This document shows positions 16,310 through 25,121 of a DNA stretch of 50,588 nucleotides, in pieces. Source of the DNA: Gemmatimonadota bacterium (GTDB lineage: Bacteria; Gemmatimonadota; Gemmatimonadetes; Longimicrobiales; Gaopeijiaceae); the NCBI GenBank assembly GCA_029262115.1, contig JAJCZZ010000075.1:1-50588 (forward strand), written 5' to 3'. Position 1 is the stretch's first letter. Each line of letters starts with the position of its first letter. A model generated the notes under the pieces. That model was not told the DNA's origin. It saw only the letters and a list, made by a program, of their open reading frames with translations, and did not search any database. A program made the position numbers and the translations under genes.

Positions 16310-17287
16310 CTAGGCTGCCGGCTCCACCGAGGCATCCCGGCCGGTGACGCCGAAGACGGCCAGCGCCGCCAGCACTGGGAGCACTACCAGCAGAATGCGG
16401 ACCTCCCGCCAGATGCCGAATACAAGGTAGAGACCGAGGGCCGGCGGCACTGCCCAGGCCGCCCGGCGAAGAACAGGAGGGGCGACCGACAGACCGCGCA
16501 CCGCCGCCAGCCACAGAGGACCGAGAAACAGCCCGAACAAGAGCACCGCCCACGCCACCACCGCCGGGGCCGTGTTCGCCGCGAGGATCTGGGGGAGGGT
16601 GATCGCCGGGGGTGCCGGTCCCCGAAGCCAGCGAACAGCGCCGTAGGTAATCCCCCAGACAAGAAACGGGGATCCGGCCCACGCAATTCCCATCGGCTCG
16701 TCTTGGGGCCCATCGGTGCGCGACCATATCGCGGCCACCATGATGGCAGCGAGAACGGCGGTTTCGCGGTTCGAGGTGGCCAACGTGAGGGCGGCGAGCA
16801 CCACCCACCGCCTTCGCTCGATTGCCCACGACAGTGTCCATACAACCGCCGCCGCTTCCATGATGCTGAATGGTTGGAAGTAGTATGCGGGGTCGGCGAG
16901 AGAAAGGATCATGGCGGGAACCACGATCAGACTGCCCCACAGCGCTGTCTCGGAGCGGAACCATCGCCCGAGCAGTTTATACTGACCAACCAGAAGGCCG
17001 AGAGCCCCCGCAGTATTCCACGTGAGATAGACGAAGTGGAAGCTCCGCCGCTCACCCATGAGGGGGGACAGGATCGAGAGCCCACCCTCGGCCACCAACA
17101 CCGAGAGCATCCGATAGCGGTACGGCGAAGTGGCGACCCCTTCGAGAACGTCGTTGTGTCGCGCGATCCGTAGGTCGGTCTGGGGGACCTCGATGAGGAC
17201 CCAGTATACCAGCACGAGCAAGACGCCGACCCAGACGAGAAGCCAGGGCGCCCAACGCTCGACCGGATCGCGCGCCTGGCCGGTCAC
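16310..17287 (-). CDS. Polytopic membrane protein, possible GT-C-like glycosyltransferase
   Basis: A 325-residue protein with roughly nine hydrophobic segments and no firm family. The GTG start at 17287 overlaps the stop of the dprE1-like gene by 4 nt. After the first span comes a loop with acidic residues and the segment ATSPYRYRMLSVLV. Similar loops appear in poorly annotated bacterial GT-C-like proteins, which use polyprenyl-phosphate sugars as donors. As it directly follows the ubiA-dprE2-dprE1 set, it is a candidate user of lipid-linked arabinose, but this rests on position and topology alone. It could also be a transporter or flippase of the lipid donor. Confidence 0.7.
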   Translation of the reverse strand: MTGQARDPVERWAPWLLVWVGVLLVLVYWVLIEVPQTDLRIARHNDVLEGVATSPYRYRMLSVLVAEGGLSILSPLMGERRSFHFVYLTWNTAGALGLLVGQYKLLGRWFRSETALWGSLIVVPAMILSLADPAYYFQPFSIMEAAAVVWTLSWAIERRRWVVLAALTLATSNRETAVLAAIMVAAIWSRTDGPQDEPMGIAWAGSPFLVWGITYGAVRWLRGPAPPAITLPQILAANTAPAVVAWAVLLFGLFLGPLWLAAVRGLSVAPPVLRRAAWAVPPALGLYLVFGIWREVRILLVVLPVLAALAVFGVTGRDASVEPAA

Positions 17288-18666
17288 GAGCGGCTCCCGG
17301 GCACTCCACGGTGGGCCCCGCGCTCCCACCGTCGAACCAGGTTCGACGAAAAGACCCGGTCACGGCGACCCGGCAACCGACCCACGGACACCGCGTCCTT
17401 GGCCGCGTACACACGGGCGCCGTGATCCCGTCCGATCTGGTCGAGCGATCGGAGCAGTCGCATCAACCGCACGTAGTGCTCGCCACGGCCTACGGCGAAG
17501 TCGAGGGCGAGCGAATACCCGTCCAGGGGATAGCCGGCAGCTCCCTCCTCTGGAGTGTGTCGCTTCATCACGCCCAGGAACGAGCGGACGCCGGACGACC
17601 GTTGTTGGGCCAGGACAGCTGCGAACGCGTCGCGCGCGGCGTCACCCGGCACGAAGAGCTGATACTGCAAAAGCCCATCGGCACCATACGCTCGCTTCCA
17701 GCCAGGCATGTAGTCCAGGAGGAAGTGGAAAGCGGCGTGCGTCTGCCGGTACCGGCGGACACCACCCGCACGGGCCGTCACGTATTTTCCTGCGTTCAAC
17801 GTCCGGATGCCGGGTCCGTTCGTCAGGGGGCGCAGCGCCATCCATGCATGTCGCCTCGGGAGTACGCCGGCGAGGCGGCTCGGGAGCCTTTGAGCTTCGG
17901 CGTCCATCGCCTGGCCCGACAGTTGGTGGTCCGGCGGCAGATACCACGCGGAGTGGATCACGCCGCGTCCGGGCTTGGAGCCCGTGCAATCTATCCACGC
18001 CACGACGTAGTCCGCCTCACGGGCGCCTCGGTCGAGCGCCTCGAAGGTCTCTTCAAGGGACGACGTCGGACGGCCTTCGACATCCAGAAACCCACTGTGA
18101 ACCCGGCGAAGCGACAGGGTCACGTCGGTGATTGTGCCCGTCAGCCCCTGTGCACCCACGACATCGTCGACCCCGAGCGACCACACGTCCGAGTCCTCCG
18201 CTACAACTCCACGGTCGAGCCGTCGCTCTTCGCCGTTTCCCGTCACGAGACCGAGACCCTGCACCCACCGGCCCACGGCACCCGCACCGACATGGTTCTT
18301 TCCGTGGACGTTCATGGCCACGCAGCCGCCCAGGGTGGCTTTCATTGTGCCGGGGACGACGGCAGGCCACCAGCCGTGCGGGAGCGCTGAGGCCCAGAGG
18401 GCCTCGATCGTCACGCCCGCCTCTGCTCGCACGACGCCGCGATGAGGGTCGAGTTCCAGAATACGATTGAGACCTCGGAGGTCGAGGACCGCCCCCCCTT
18501 GGTTCAGGGCGGCGTCTCCGTAGCTGAGGCCGCCCCCCCGGGCGGCCACCGACAGACCCTTCTCGACGGCCTCGGTGATCGAGGCGGCGACCTCCTCGGC
18601 ATTCAGCGGCCGATAGACCGTCGACCGGGCGCGATTGGCCATTCCCCACCCGGTCAGCATCTCCAT
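17284..18666 (-). CDS. dprE1: Decaprenylphosphoryl-beta-D-ribose 2'-oxidase-like FAD enzyme (DprE1 family)
   Basis: Predicted FAD oxidoreductase that oxidises polyprenylphosphoryl-ribose at C2' to the keto intermediate. It has 460 residues from the ATG at 18666. An N-terminal LTGWG as in Mycobacterium DprE1 supports this start, and a longer frame would run into the preceding gene. The FAD-binding segments RGGGLSYGDAALNQGG (43-58) and VHGKNH (121-126) match the family, and WKRAYGADGLLQYQLFVP is close to the mycobacterial version. The benzothiazinone-target cysteine of M. tuberculosis (Cys387) corresponds here to Ala387 in SLALDF. The lysine of AAKD near 423 is kept. The C-terminal part appears shorter by my recollection of the mycobacterial protein. 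It overlaps the next gene by 4 nt. Confidence 0.85.
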   Translation of the reverse strand: MEMLTGWGMANRARSTVYRPLNAEEVAASITEAVEKGLSVAARGGGLSYGDAALNQGGAVLDLRGLNRILELDPHRGVVRAEAGVTIEALWASALPHGWWPAVVPGTMKATLGGCVAMNVHGKNHVGAGAVGRWVQGLGLVTGNGEERRLDRGVVAEDSDVWSLGVDDVVGAQGLTGTITDVTLSLRRVHSGFLDVEGRPTSSLEETFEALDRGAREADYVVAWIDCTGSKPGRGVIHSAWYLPPDHQLSGQAMDAEAQRLPSRLAGVLPRRHAWMALRPLTNGPGIRTLNAGKYVTARAGGVRRYRQTHAAFHFLLDYMPGWKRAYGADGLLQYQLFVPGDAARDAFAAVLAQQRSSGVRSFLGVMKRHTPEEGAAGYPLDGYSLALDFAVGRGEHYVRLMRLLRSLDQIGRDHGARVYAAKDAVSVGRLPGRRDRVFSSNLVRRWERGAHRGVPGSRS

Positions 18667-18677
18667 GCGAGGCGGCC

Positions 18678-19403
18678 TCACGGGGGCGCGATCCGCTTGA
18701 AGAGCGGCCTCGGCATCAGCCGGAGGGCCGACGACACGACCCACCACCACCCTGGCACGTAGAAGACGTCCCTGCCCCGATCGAGCCCCCGGACAATGAT
18801 CTCGGCGGCCTTCGACGCGGCAATCGAGGGCGGGAACCCGGGTACATCTCCGAGCATCCGGGTCCGCACCCAGCCGGGTTTGATGACCGAAACGCCCACA
18901 CCCGCCCCGTGCAGGGCGTGGCGCAGCCCCTCCAGGTACTGATGAAGAGCGGCTTTGGTCGCCCCGTAGATCGGATTTCCCTTGCGTCCCCGATCTCCGG
19001 CCACGGAGCCGATCGCCGCCAGTCGACCTTTGCCGGCTTCCACGAAGTAGTCGGCACCCCAGGACAGAACGTGCACGGCACCGATGAAGTTCACGTCGAC
19101 CATACGGCGAGTACCGCTCACGCCTGCCTCCATGACGCCCGCGCAGTAGACGAGCAGATCCATCTGACCGAGGGCGGCGAGGGCGCGCTCCAACGAAGGG
19201 ACGACGTCTCCGTCGCGGGCCACGTCGAGTACGCCTCCCACGATCGTCTCCGACGGGAACTCCGAACCGAGTTCACCGACGACCGCGTCCACCTTTCCCT
19301 CATCCCGGCCCAGAAGCGCGACCCGCCACGAGCGATCGAGGTAGACACGGGCGAGCGCCTTGCCGATTCCGTCGGTGGCGCCGACCAGAACGACGTGCTT
19401 CAC
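18678..19403 (-). CDS. dprE2: SDR reductase, DprE2-like
   Basis: A 241-residue classical short-chain dehydrogenase, predicted to reduce the keto intermediate made by the DprE1-like enzyme to polyprenylphosphoryl-arabinose. It shows GATDGIGKA at 8-16, an NAG-like CAG at 87-89, Ser133 in GSVAGDRGRKG, and Y146/K150 in YGATK. The C-terminus is hydrophobic and basic (YVPGWWWVVSSALRLMPRPLFKRI), as in DprE2, which suits membrane association. The GTG at 19403 is chosen because the next residues are the family's N-terminal strand. DprE2 identity depends on its place between ubiA and dprE1, since the SDR family alone is not specific. Confidence 0.82.
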   Translation of the reverse strand: MKHVVLVGATDGIGKALARVYLDRSWRVALLGRDEGKVDAVVGELGSEFPSETIVGGVLDVARDGDVVPSLERALAALGQMDLLVYCAGVMEAGVSGTRRMVDVNFIGAVHVLSWGADYFVEAGKGRLAAIGSVAGDRGRKGNPIYGATKAALHQYLEGLRHALHGAGVGVSVIKPGWVRTRMLGDVPGFPPSIAASKAAEIIVRGLDRGRDVFYVPGWWWVVSSALRLMPRPLFKRIAPP

Positions 19404-19443
19404 GTCCGGACCCCATCGCTGACGCCGGCCAACCCGACGCTCT

Positions 19444-20385
19444 TCACGTGGCCAGCCACACGGCGGCGCCGAACACCGCCAGACAGATCCAACTGGCCCG
19501 GTCCCGCAGCGCGAACGCGACGGGATCGTCCGACGTCTCGCCCCGGTGCGCCAAGACCCACGCCCGCGCGAGCCAGTAGAGGATGACCGGAAGCCCCAGC
19601 CAGAGCACGTCGGGTCGTGAGTAGAGCCGGATGACGTCGTCGCCGGTGATGTACAGGCAGTACACGAGCGCCGCCGCCACCCCACTGCCGAGCCCGAGCG
19701 ACACGAGAATGGGAAGGTCGTCCACCCGCCATCCCCGTCCGTCCAGGGCCTCCAGCGCCCGAGCCTGCGCACCCCACGACTCGATGGCCCGTTTCAGGAG
19801 CGCGAGCGAAAGGAACAGGAAGACCGAGAACGCGAGGAACCATCGGGACAGGGGCACCTCCGCAGCCGCGGCGCCGGCCACGACACGGACGGTGTACAGG
19901 GCGGAGAGCACCAGGACATCGAGCGCCAGCAGTCGCTTGAGCCCCATGGAGTAGGCGGTCGTGGTGACCAGGTAGGCGCCCCAAACGGCAAGAAAGAGTC
20001 GGGGCAGCGTCCACGCGAGGGCGAGTGATCCGAGCACGAGGACAAGGGCCGCTACCATCGCGGTCCCCTTCGAGAGGGTGCCCGCCGCCAGCGGCCTGTG
20101 GCGCTTCGTAGGGTGGAGGCGATCGACTTCGATGTCGGTGAGGTCGTTCATCAGATACGTCGCCGACGCCAGAGCGGACATGCTGGCCGTGGCTGCCACG
20201 ACAGCAACGAAGACGTCCACCTCGGACAGCCTGTGGGCGGCCAGCGCCGGAAGCAGTACGAGGAGGTTCTTCGACCACTGGTGCGGTCGGAGGGCTCGGA
20301 GGAGTGGCGGCAAGGTGGGCGGGGTGGGTGCGATGGGACCGATCAGGCTCGGGCTAACGTGCGGGAACCGGGTCCGATCCGCCAC
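19444..20385 (-). CDS. UbiA-family prenyltransferase, polyprenyl-phosphate phosphoribosyltransferase-like
   Basis: A 313-residue integral membrane protein with about eight to nine spans. It carries N80-D81-x-x-D84-x-x-x-D88 followed by RLHPTKRHRPLAAG, which is the form found in decaprenyl-phosphate phosphoribosyltransferase (Rv3806c) rather than in quinone-pathway UbiA. It also has YSMGLKRLLALDVLVL and LYTVRVVAGA. The predicted reaction is transfer of 5-phosphoribose from PRPP to polyprenyl phosphate. The GTG start overlaps the preceding glycosyltransferase gene by 32 nt and no better internal start is available. The phosphatase that would remove the 5-phosphate is not seen nearby. Confidence 0.85.
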   Translation of the reverse strand: MADRTRFPHVSPSLIGPIAPTPPTLPPLLRALRPHQWSKNLLVLLPALAAHRLSEVDVFVAVVAATASMSALASATYLMNDLTDIEVDRLHPTKRHRPLAAGTLSKGTAMVAALVLVLGSLALAWTLPRLFLAVWGAYLVTTTAYSMGLKRLLALDVLVLSALYTVRVVAGAAAAEVPLSRWFLAFSVFLFLSLALLKRAIESWGAQARALEALDGRGWRVDDLPILVSLGLGSGVAAALVYCLYITGDDVIRLYSRPDVLWLGLPVILYWLARAWVLAHRGETSDDPVAFALRDRASWICLAVFGAAVWLAT

Positions 20386-21463
20386 CGCGTGCGAGCGCCC
20401 GCTCGAGCACGCCCCGGTAGGTCGCGCGAGTCGCGCGCACGGAGTAGCGCGCCTCGACCGTCTCGCGCGCCGCCGCCCCCAACCGCGCCCGAAGCCCGGG
20501 GTCGCGGATCAAGGCGCGGAGGTGCCGGAGCCACTCTTCTTTCGAATCGGCCAGAAACCCGTTCTCGCCGCTCGCGACGATCTCCAGATTCGTGCCCACA
20601 CGTTCCACGACCGGAGGAATGGCGAGCCCCATGTACTGCAGAGCCTTCAGACCGCTCTTTCCGAGGACCCACTCCTCGTGCGGCAAGGGGTACAGCCCGA
20701 TGTCGATCTCCGACAGGTCCTCCACCTCGGTCTCCCGGCGCCACGGGAGCGCTTCGACGTCCACGCCGGGAATTGAAAAGGAGGCGTCCCCGATCACGCG
20801 CACGCGCACCCCGTCGCTCGCTTGAAGCTCCCGGAGAACGTCGTCGAGGAGGTGGAGGTAGGGGGATGTCGAGTGGCTTCCGCTCCACCCCAGCACCACT
20901 CCATCCGTCGTGGCTCGATGCGGACGAGGACGGTACACGTCGGTATCGATGGTGGAGGAGATGTTCGTGACGCGTTCCGTGTACCGCTCCGCGAAGTCGG
21001 CCAACACCTGCGTGCACACCACCGCTTCATCCGCAAGCGACAACAGCTCGGGGACCTTGGACGGAGCCCGCAGCCAACGCATGAACGGATTCGCGCTCGA
21101 CGCGTGCGGAAGGTGGATCATGTCGTCCACGTCGTACACCAGGGGCACGCCGGCCCCAGTCAAGCGACGCTCGAGCGTCGGCGGGCCAACCGGAACCGCC
21201 TCGAGGTGGAGGTAGACGAGGTCGGCGGCGAGGGCGGCACGCAGGTCGGCCCGCCGCCGCCGGAGCCCTCGCACGAACGCGGCCGCCTTGTTGACGACGC
21301 CCCCCCTGTAGAGCCCGCGCCACGCCTCCTCGTCCCAGAAAGGCCGGACGTCCACAGACCATCCCTGAGCCTCCCAGTCGGGAAAGTACTGCTCGTACTT
21401 GAGGCGCTGGCTGGGAGCCCGGTCTCGCGGGTAGGGGCAGAGCACGACCATCGACCGCTTCAC
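20354..21463 (-). CDS. Glycosyltransferase family 4
   Basis: A 369-residue GT-B protein. The N-terminus (VVLCPYPRDRAPSQRLKYEQY) and VYDVDDMIH are characteristic of a GT4 subgroup in polysaccharide loci. The donor-site region reads WVLGKSGLKALQYMGLAIPPV, where a lysine replaces the second glutamate of EX7E, a known variant in this subgroup. It is coupled to the upstream glycosyltransferase gene by a 4-nt overlap and overlaps the ubiA gene at its 3' end. The sugar is not predictable. Confidence 0.88.
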   Translation of the reverse strand: MKRSMVVLCPYPRDRAPSQRLKYEQYFPDWEAQGWSVDVRPFWDEEAWRGLYRGGVVNKAAAFVRGLRRRRADLRAALAADLVYLHLEAVPVGPPTLERRLTGAGVPLVYDVDDMIHLPHASSANPFMRWLRAPSKVPELLSLADEAVVCTQVLADFAERYTERVTNISSTIDTDVYRPRPHRATTDGVVLGWSGSHSTSPYLHLLDDVLRELQASDGVRVRVIGDASFSIPGVDVEALPWRRETEVEDLSEIDIGLYPLPHEEWVLGKSGLKALQYMGLAIPPVVERVGTNLEIVASGENGFLADSKEEWLRHLRALIRDPGLRARLGAAARETVEARYSVRATRATYRGVLERALARGGGSDPVPAR

Positions 21464-22656
21464 GGCCGCGCCCTGAGAACGTCCGCGTACAGCCGCGAGT
21501 ACGCGTCGACGCCCAGTGCCAGGTCGTACCGCCGGGCCGCCGACGCGCGACAGCGCTCGACGATGTCCGGCGCGGCGAGGACCGCGAGCAGGCGGCGCGC
21601 GGCCACGTCGAAGCCGTCACGGTCGAGCGCCGGGACGACGGCTCCGACGTCGTCTGCGCGGATCACGGCGGCGCTGTCTCCGACCCCCTCGTTCGCGAGA
21701 ACCGGACGTCCAACGGCCAGCGACTCGCCGAACTTGGTGGCAGCCGAAGCGATCTTGGAGCCTTCCGGTCGAATCAGGAAAAACGTGGCCGTCGATCGTG
21801 TGAGCACGTCTGGGACCTCGGCGTACGGGACGCTCCCGACCTGGAGGCGCGCCGCCGCGATCCCCGCTCGATGGCCCGCTTGGCGCACCTCGTCCGGGTC
21901 ACCGTTCACCACGAACTCGATAGTGGAGCCGGGCGACAGTTCCAGAAAAGTGCGGGCCAGTTCCATCATGGGATCCAGGAGATACCAGGTGCCGACAGAG
22001 CCGATGTACGTGAGTCGTGGTGCTCCGGCGGGCAGAGGAGAAGGCTGGAACCGTTCCAGGTCGGCACACGTCGGAATCACCGCGACCGTTGCGGTGCTGC
22101 CCACTCGAGTCAGGAGCGGATCAAGCACGGGCAAGCTCGCCTCCGTCAGTGTGACCACGCCGCCGGCGTCCCGAAGGAGATCGGCTTCCAGCCTCTTGGT
22201 GACAGCGTAGACCGGACCGTCCGACCGCCACAGCCCCCCGTCGACCCGCTCCTCCGGGTAGAACCCGCGCATGTCGAAGATGTAGGGAATTCCCAGGGCC
22301 CCGCCGACGCGACGAGCGATGAACGCGGAAGGATACGAGCGCGCATGGACGAGGTCGAAACCCTCGGCGGCGGCGAGACGTCGCGCCACCACCACGCCAC
22401 GCCTGAGGTCGCCGGCCGTACCGAGCAGCGGGGGCGTCTTGTGGTATTCGAGGGGATGCCAGTGGATTCCGGACGCCGCCAGCCGGTCGGTCATGGCGCG
22501 CCGATCGGCTTCATGGGCCCAACGCACCGGCTTCTCGAAGGTGATCAGGTGGAACCGCACCCCCGCCTTCGTCAGACCCTCCAGGTAGGGTACGACCTGA
22601 GAATTCCCGAGCGGATCGAGCGCGCCGTCGTACGAGATGTACAAGACGGAGATCAT
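21460..22656 (-). CDS. Glycosyltransferase family 4
   Basis: A 398-residue GT-B enzyme. The ATG at 22656 puts the family strand VLYISYDGALDPLGNSQV at the N-terminus. A longer frame would need a TTG at 22683 overlapping the upstream gene and is less likely. The acceptor domain has VHARSYPSAFIARRVG, and the donor domain has YIGSVGTWYLLDPMMELA and a KFGESLAVGRPVLANEGVGD variant of the donor-binding loop. It lies in a tight run of transferases, 19 nt after the GT39-like gene. Substrates unknown. Confidence 0.88.
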   Translation of the reverse strand: MISVLYISYDGALDPLGNSQVVPYLEGLTKAGVRFHLITFEKPVRWAHEADRRAMTDRLAASGIHWHPLEYHKTPPLLGTAGDLRRGVVVARRLAAAEGFDLVHARSYPSAFIARRVGGALGIPYIFDMRGFYPEERVDGGLWRSDGPVYAVTKRLEADLLRDAGGVVTLTEASLPVLDPLLTRVGSTATVAVIPTCADLERFQPSPLPAGAPRLTYIGSVGTWYLLDPMMELARTFLELSPGSTIEFVVNGDPDEVRQAGHRAGIAAARLQVGSVPYAEVPDVLTRSTATFFLIRPEGSKIASAATKFGESLAVGRPVLANEGVGDSAAVIRADDVGAVVPALDRDGFDVAARRLLAVLAAPDIVERCRASAARRYDLALGVDAYSRLYADVLRARP

Positions 22657-22675
22657 GCCGCGGCCCCACACACGA

Positions 22676-24013
22676 TCATCCAAGCCCGAGGATCGACCGG
22701 AGCCCCTGCTTCAAGGGGTCGGCGGCGACGGCGAGAGCGACGACGGTCAGAGCGGTTGCAGTCGCGGCGGCCACGGCCGTGTGCCGTCCGAAGCGGCGGG
22801 ACGTGACCACCAGTGCGGACGCGGCCCCGATCGCAAGAAGGGGGTCGACCGGCCCTCTGAACCTCGGACTCCCATAGAAGACGAGGGCGATCAACTGGAA
22901 GTAGAGCACGGGAAGCCAGATCGGCCAGCTCTCCACGATGGCCGTGCGCACCGTGCGGCCCTGCGGTCCGGGGACATCCTCCTGTCCGATCGATCCACGA
23001 CCGCGCGCCACGAAGGGGAGGACGGCGGCCCAGAGCAAGATGAAGAGATACGTAGGGTTCAATGCGCCCTCCCAGGGAAGGATCTCCCAATCGAGAGGGA
23101 TCCAGAAGAACGCGATCTTCAAGGCCGCCAGGCGCGGCAACTCAGCAGGACGGCCGGCCAGGCTCCGCACCGTCGCGTCCACGAGGTACGAGGACGCCTC
23201 GACTTCGCTCAACTCAGCCGCGGCTCGGGTGACCTGGTCCGACGGCAACATACCGAACTTCCAGCCGTCCAACGGATGGTTGCCGCCGTACAGTGTCGCC
23301 CCCCCCTGCGTCGCCACCGGTACGAACGCATCGTGAACGCGCGCGTTGCGCAACGCCCATGGGGCCAGCGTCATCGCGTAAGCCATAAGGAGAACGGCCA
23401 GGCGACCCAGCGGCCAACGGAATCGACCGGAGGGACTCGAGCTCCGGTTGGCCACCAGCCACATCGACACGACGGCGAATGGGAAGAGCACGAGGGCACC
23501 TCGGGCCAGCGTTCCCAGTCCGAGCAGCACTCCCGCACCGATGGCCGGGCCGAGGCCCCCTCCCCTGGCACGCAGGAGCACAACCACGGACGCCATCAAC
23601 AGCGTGGTGAACAGTGTCTCGCTCAGATGGTGTGACACGGAGAAGATCTGCGCCAACTCCACCGCAGTGAACAGGGCCGCCAGCGACCCCACGACACGTC
23701 CGGCGGTCCACAGCCCCGCCAGGTAGACAAGGCCGACGGTCAGAGTCGACAGCCCGGCCTGGACGAGACGTACGGCCGGCTCCCCACCGATCGTCCCTTG
23801 GACGACCGCGAGAAACGCAGGGTAGAGCGGCGGCCGCCAGGACGTGGGTCGTCCGAGTCCGTCCAGGTATCCCCGGCCCTCCCGGATGCCGTTCGCAAGA
23901 CGCTGGTAGTCGGCGGCGTCAGCCTCGAGGGGCGCCGCCCAGGAGAGCGCGACCCCCACGCGCAGAACCAGCGCCAGGACCAGGATCCACAGGAGTCCGT
24001 CACGAAGCCGCAT
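22676..24013 (-). CDS. Polytopic membrane glycosyltransferase, GT39/PMT-like
   Basis: A 445-residue membrane protein with about ten hydrophobic segments. After the first span, a periplasmic loop contains acidic residues (PLEADAADYQRLANGI) and then GYLDGLGRPTSWRPPLYPAFLA. This is the usual layout of GT39/ArnT-type enzymes, which use polyprenyl-phosphate sugars and place the catalytic acid in that loop. The ATG at 24013 overlaps the upstream gene by 14 nt; the longer frame adds a basic non-family stretch. It could add a sugar from a lipid carrier on the periplasmic side, and so is another possible user of the lipid-arabinose made by the dpr genes. Confidence 0.82.
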   Translation of the reverse strand: MRLRDGLLWILVLALVLRVGVALSWAAPLEADAADYQRLANGIREGRGYLDGLGRPTSWRPPLYPAFLAVVQGTIGGEPAVRLVQAGLSTLTVGLVYLAGLWTAGRVVGSLAALFTAVELAQIFSVSHHLSETLFTTLLMASVVVLLRARGGGLGPAIGAGVLLGLGTLARGALVLFPFAVVSMWLVANRSSSPSGRFRWPLGRLAVLLMAYAMTLAPWALRNARVHDAFVPVATQGGATLYGGNHPLDGWKFGMLPSDQVTRAAAELSEVEASSYLVDATVRSLAGRPAELPRLAALKIAFFWIPLDWEILPWEGALNPTYLFILLWAAVLPFVARGRGSIGQEDVPGPQGRTVRTAIVESWPIWLPVLYFQLIALVFYGSPRFRGPVDPLLAIGAASALVVTSRRFGRHTAVAAATATALTVVALAVAADPLKQGLRSILGLG

Positions 24014-25121
24014 AGACGGCCTCCAGCCGATCGATCCAGCGCGCGGCATCGAACTCCTCGGCCCGCGCGGCGGCAATAGAGCCCTCCCGGCGGCGCAGGG
24101 CGGGATCGGCCGCGAGGACCTCAAGTTCCTGCGCGAGCGCCCCCTCGTCGTCGATCGGAACAAGCCGCGCGGCCGTCCCCGTCACCTCCGGGATCCCGCC
24201 TGCATCCGTCGCGATGATCGGGAGCCCCGCGGCCATCGCCTCGAGCAACGCGAGTCCGAACGCCTCGAAACGGGACGGAAAGGCGAAGATGTCGGCACAT
24301 GCGTAGAGCCGAGCGGGGTCGGGCACCGATCCGACGAACCGAACCCGCTCATTGATATCCAGCGAGCGAGCCAACTCCCGCATCTCGGCCTCGAGGGCAC
24401 CCTGCCCCGCCAGGACGAGCCGGAGCTCCGGCCGGACCGACGAGGCGTCAGCAAACGCGCGGAGCAGGACGTCATGGCCCTTCTGCCGATGGAACCGACC
24501 GACATGAAGGACAACCACGTCCGTGGGCGCGACCCCGAGCTCGGTCCGGGCGACGGTTCGATCGATCGCGTCGAGTCGACCCCGAAACCCTTCGACGTCC
24601 ATGTAGTTGTAGATCACTTGGATGTCCGACCATCCGAAGTGCTCGCGAAAGTCGTCACGGACCGCGTCCGAAACGGCCAACAACATGCCCCCGGTCCACG
24701 CCCTGGAGAGTCGATCCAAGAGCTTACGTGCCTTGAACCGGAGCGTGCCGTTGTCCTCGTACGTGTAGTCCGGATTGTGCAGCGTCGACACCAGTCGTAC
24801 CGGGCGGCGCGCGGCGAGGCGGCCCACCACGTTCGCGAAGAACAGGTGGGTGTGTAGCACGTCGATCGATCGGCGCCCTAGCAGCGCCCGCAACCGCAGC
24901 GACGTAGTGACCATGCTCGCGGGACCCGCGAATCGGAGGTCATGGAATGGGGTGGAGAGTGCGTCCAGCTCTGGCACGAGGTCGTGGGGCCCCCGCAAAC
25001 AAGCCACCTCGGGGTTGAACCGGGCGCGGTCGAGCTTCTCCACGGTCGTCAGCAGGAGGCGCTCCGCTCCCCCGCGGCCGAGCGACTCGATCAGAAAGAG
25101 GACGCGCAGCGGACGCTCCAC
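24000..25121 (-). CDS. Glycosyltransferase family 4
   Basis: A 373-residue GT4 enzyme with a complete signature: N-terminal VLFLIESLGRGGAERLL, middle VVVLHVGRFHRQKGHDVLL, and the donor loop FEAFGLALLEAMAAGLPIIATDAGGIPEV with both EX7E glutamates. The GTG start immediately follows the TAG stop of the upstream membrane protein gene. Family members transfer many different sugars, so substrate and linkage are open. Confidence 0.92.
   Translation of the reverse strand: MERPLRVLFLIESLGRGGAERLLLTTVEKLDRARFNPEVACLRGPHDLVPELDALSTPFHDLRFAGPASMVTTSLRLRALLGRRSIDVLHTHLFFANVVGRLAARRPVRLVSTLHNPDYTYEDNGTLRFKARKLLDRLSRAWTGGMLLAVSDAVRDDFREHFGWSDIQVIYNYMDVEGFRGRLDAIDRTVARTELGVAPTDVVVLHVGRFHRQKGHDVLLRAFADASSVRPELRLVLAGQGALEAEMRELARSLDINERVRFVGSVPDPARLYACADIFAFPSRFEAFGLALLEAMAAGLPIIATDAGGIPEVTGTAARLVPIDDEGALAQELEVLAADPALRRREGSIAAARAEEFDAARWIDRLEAVYAAS

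Noticed and set aside
15188-17173. A 661-codon open frame on the plus strand
   Set aside because: It lies antisense to asnB and the membrane protein; the translation is arginine/histidine-rich without domain pattern, as expected from high-GC antisense frames.
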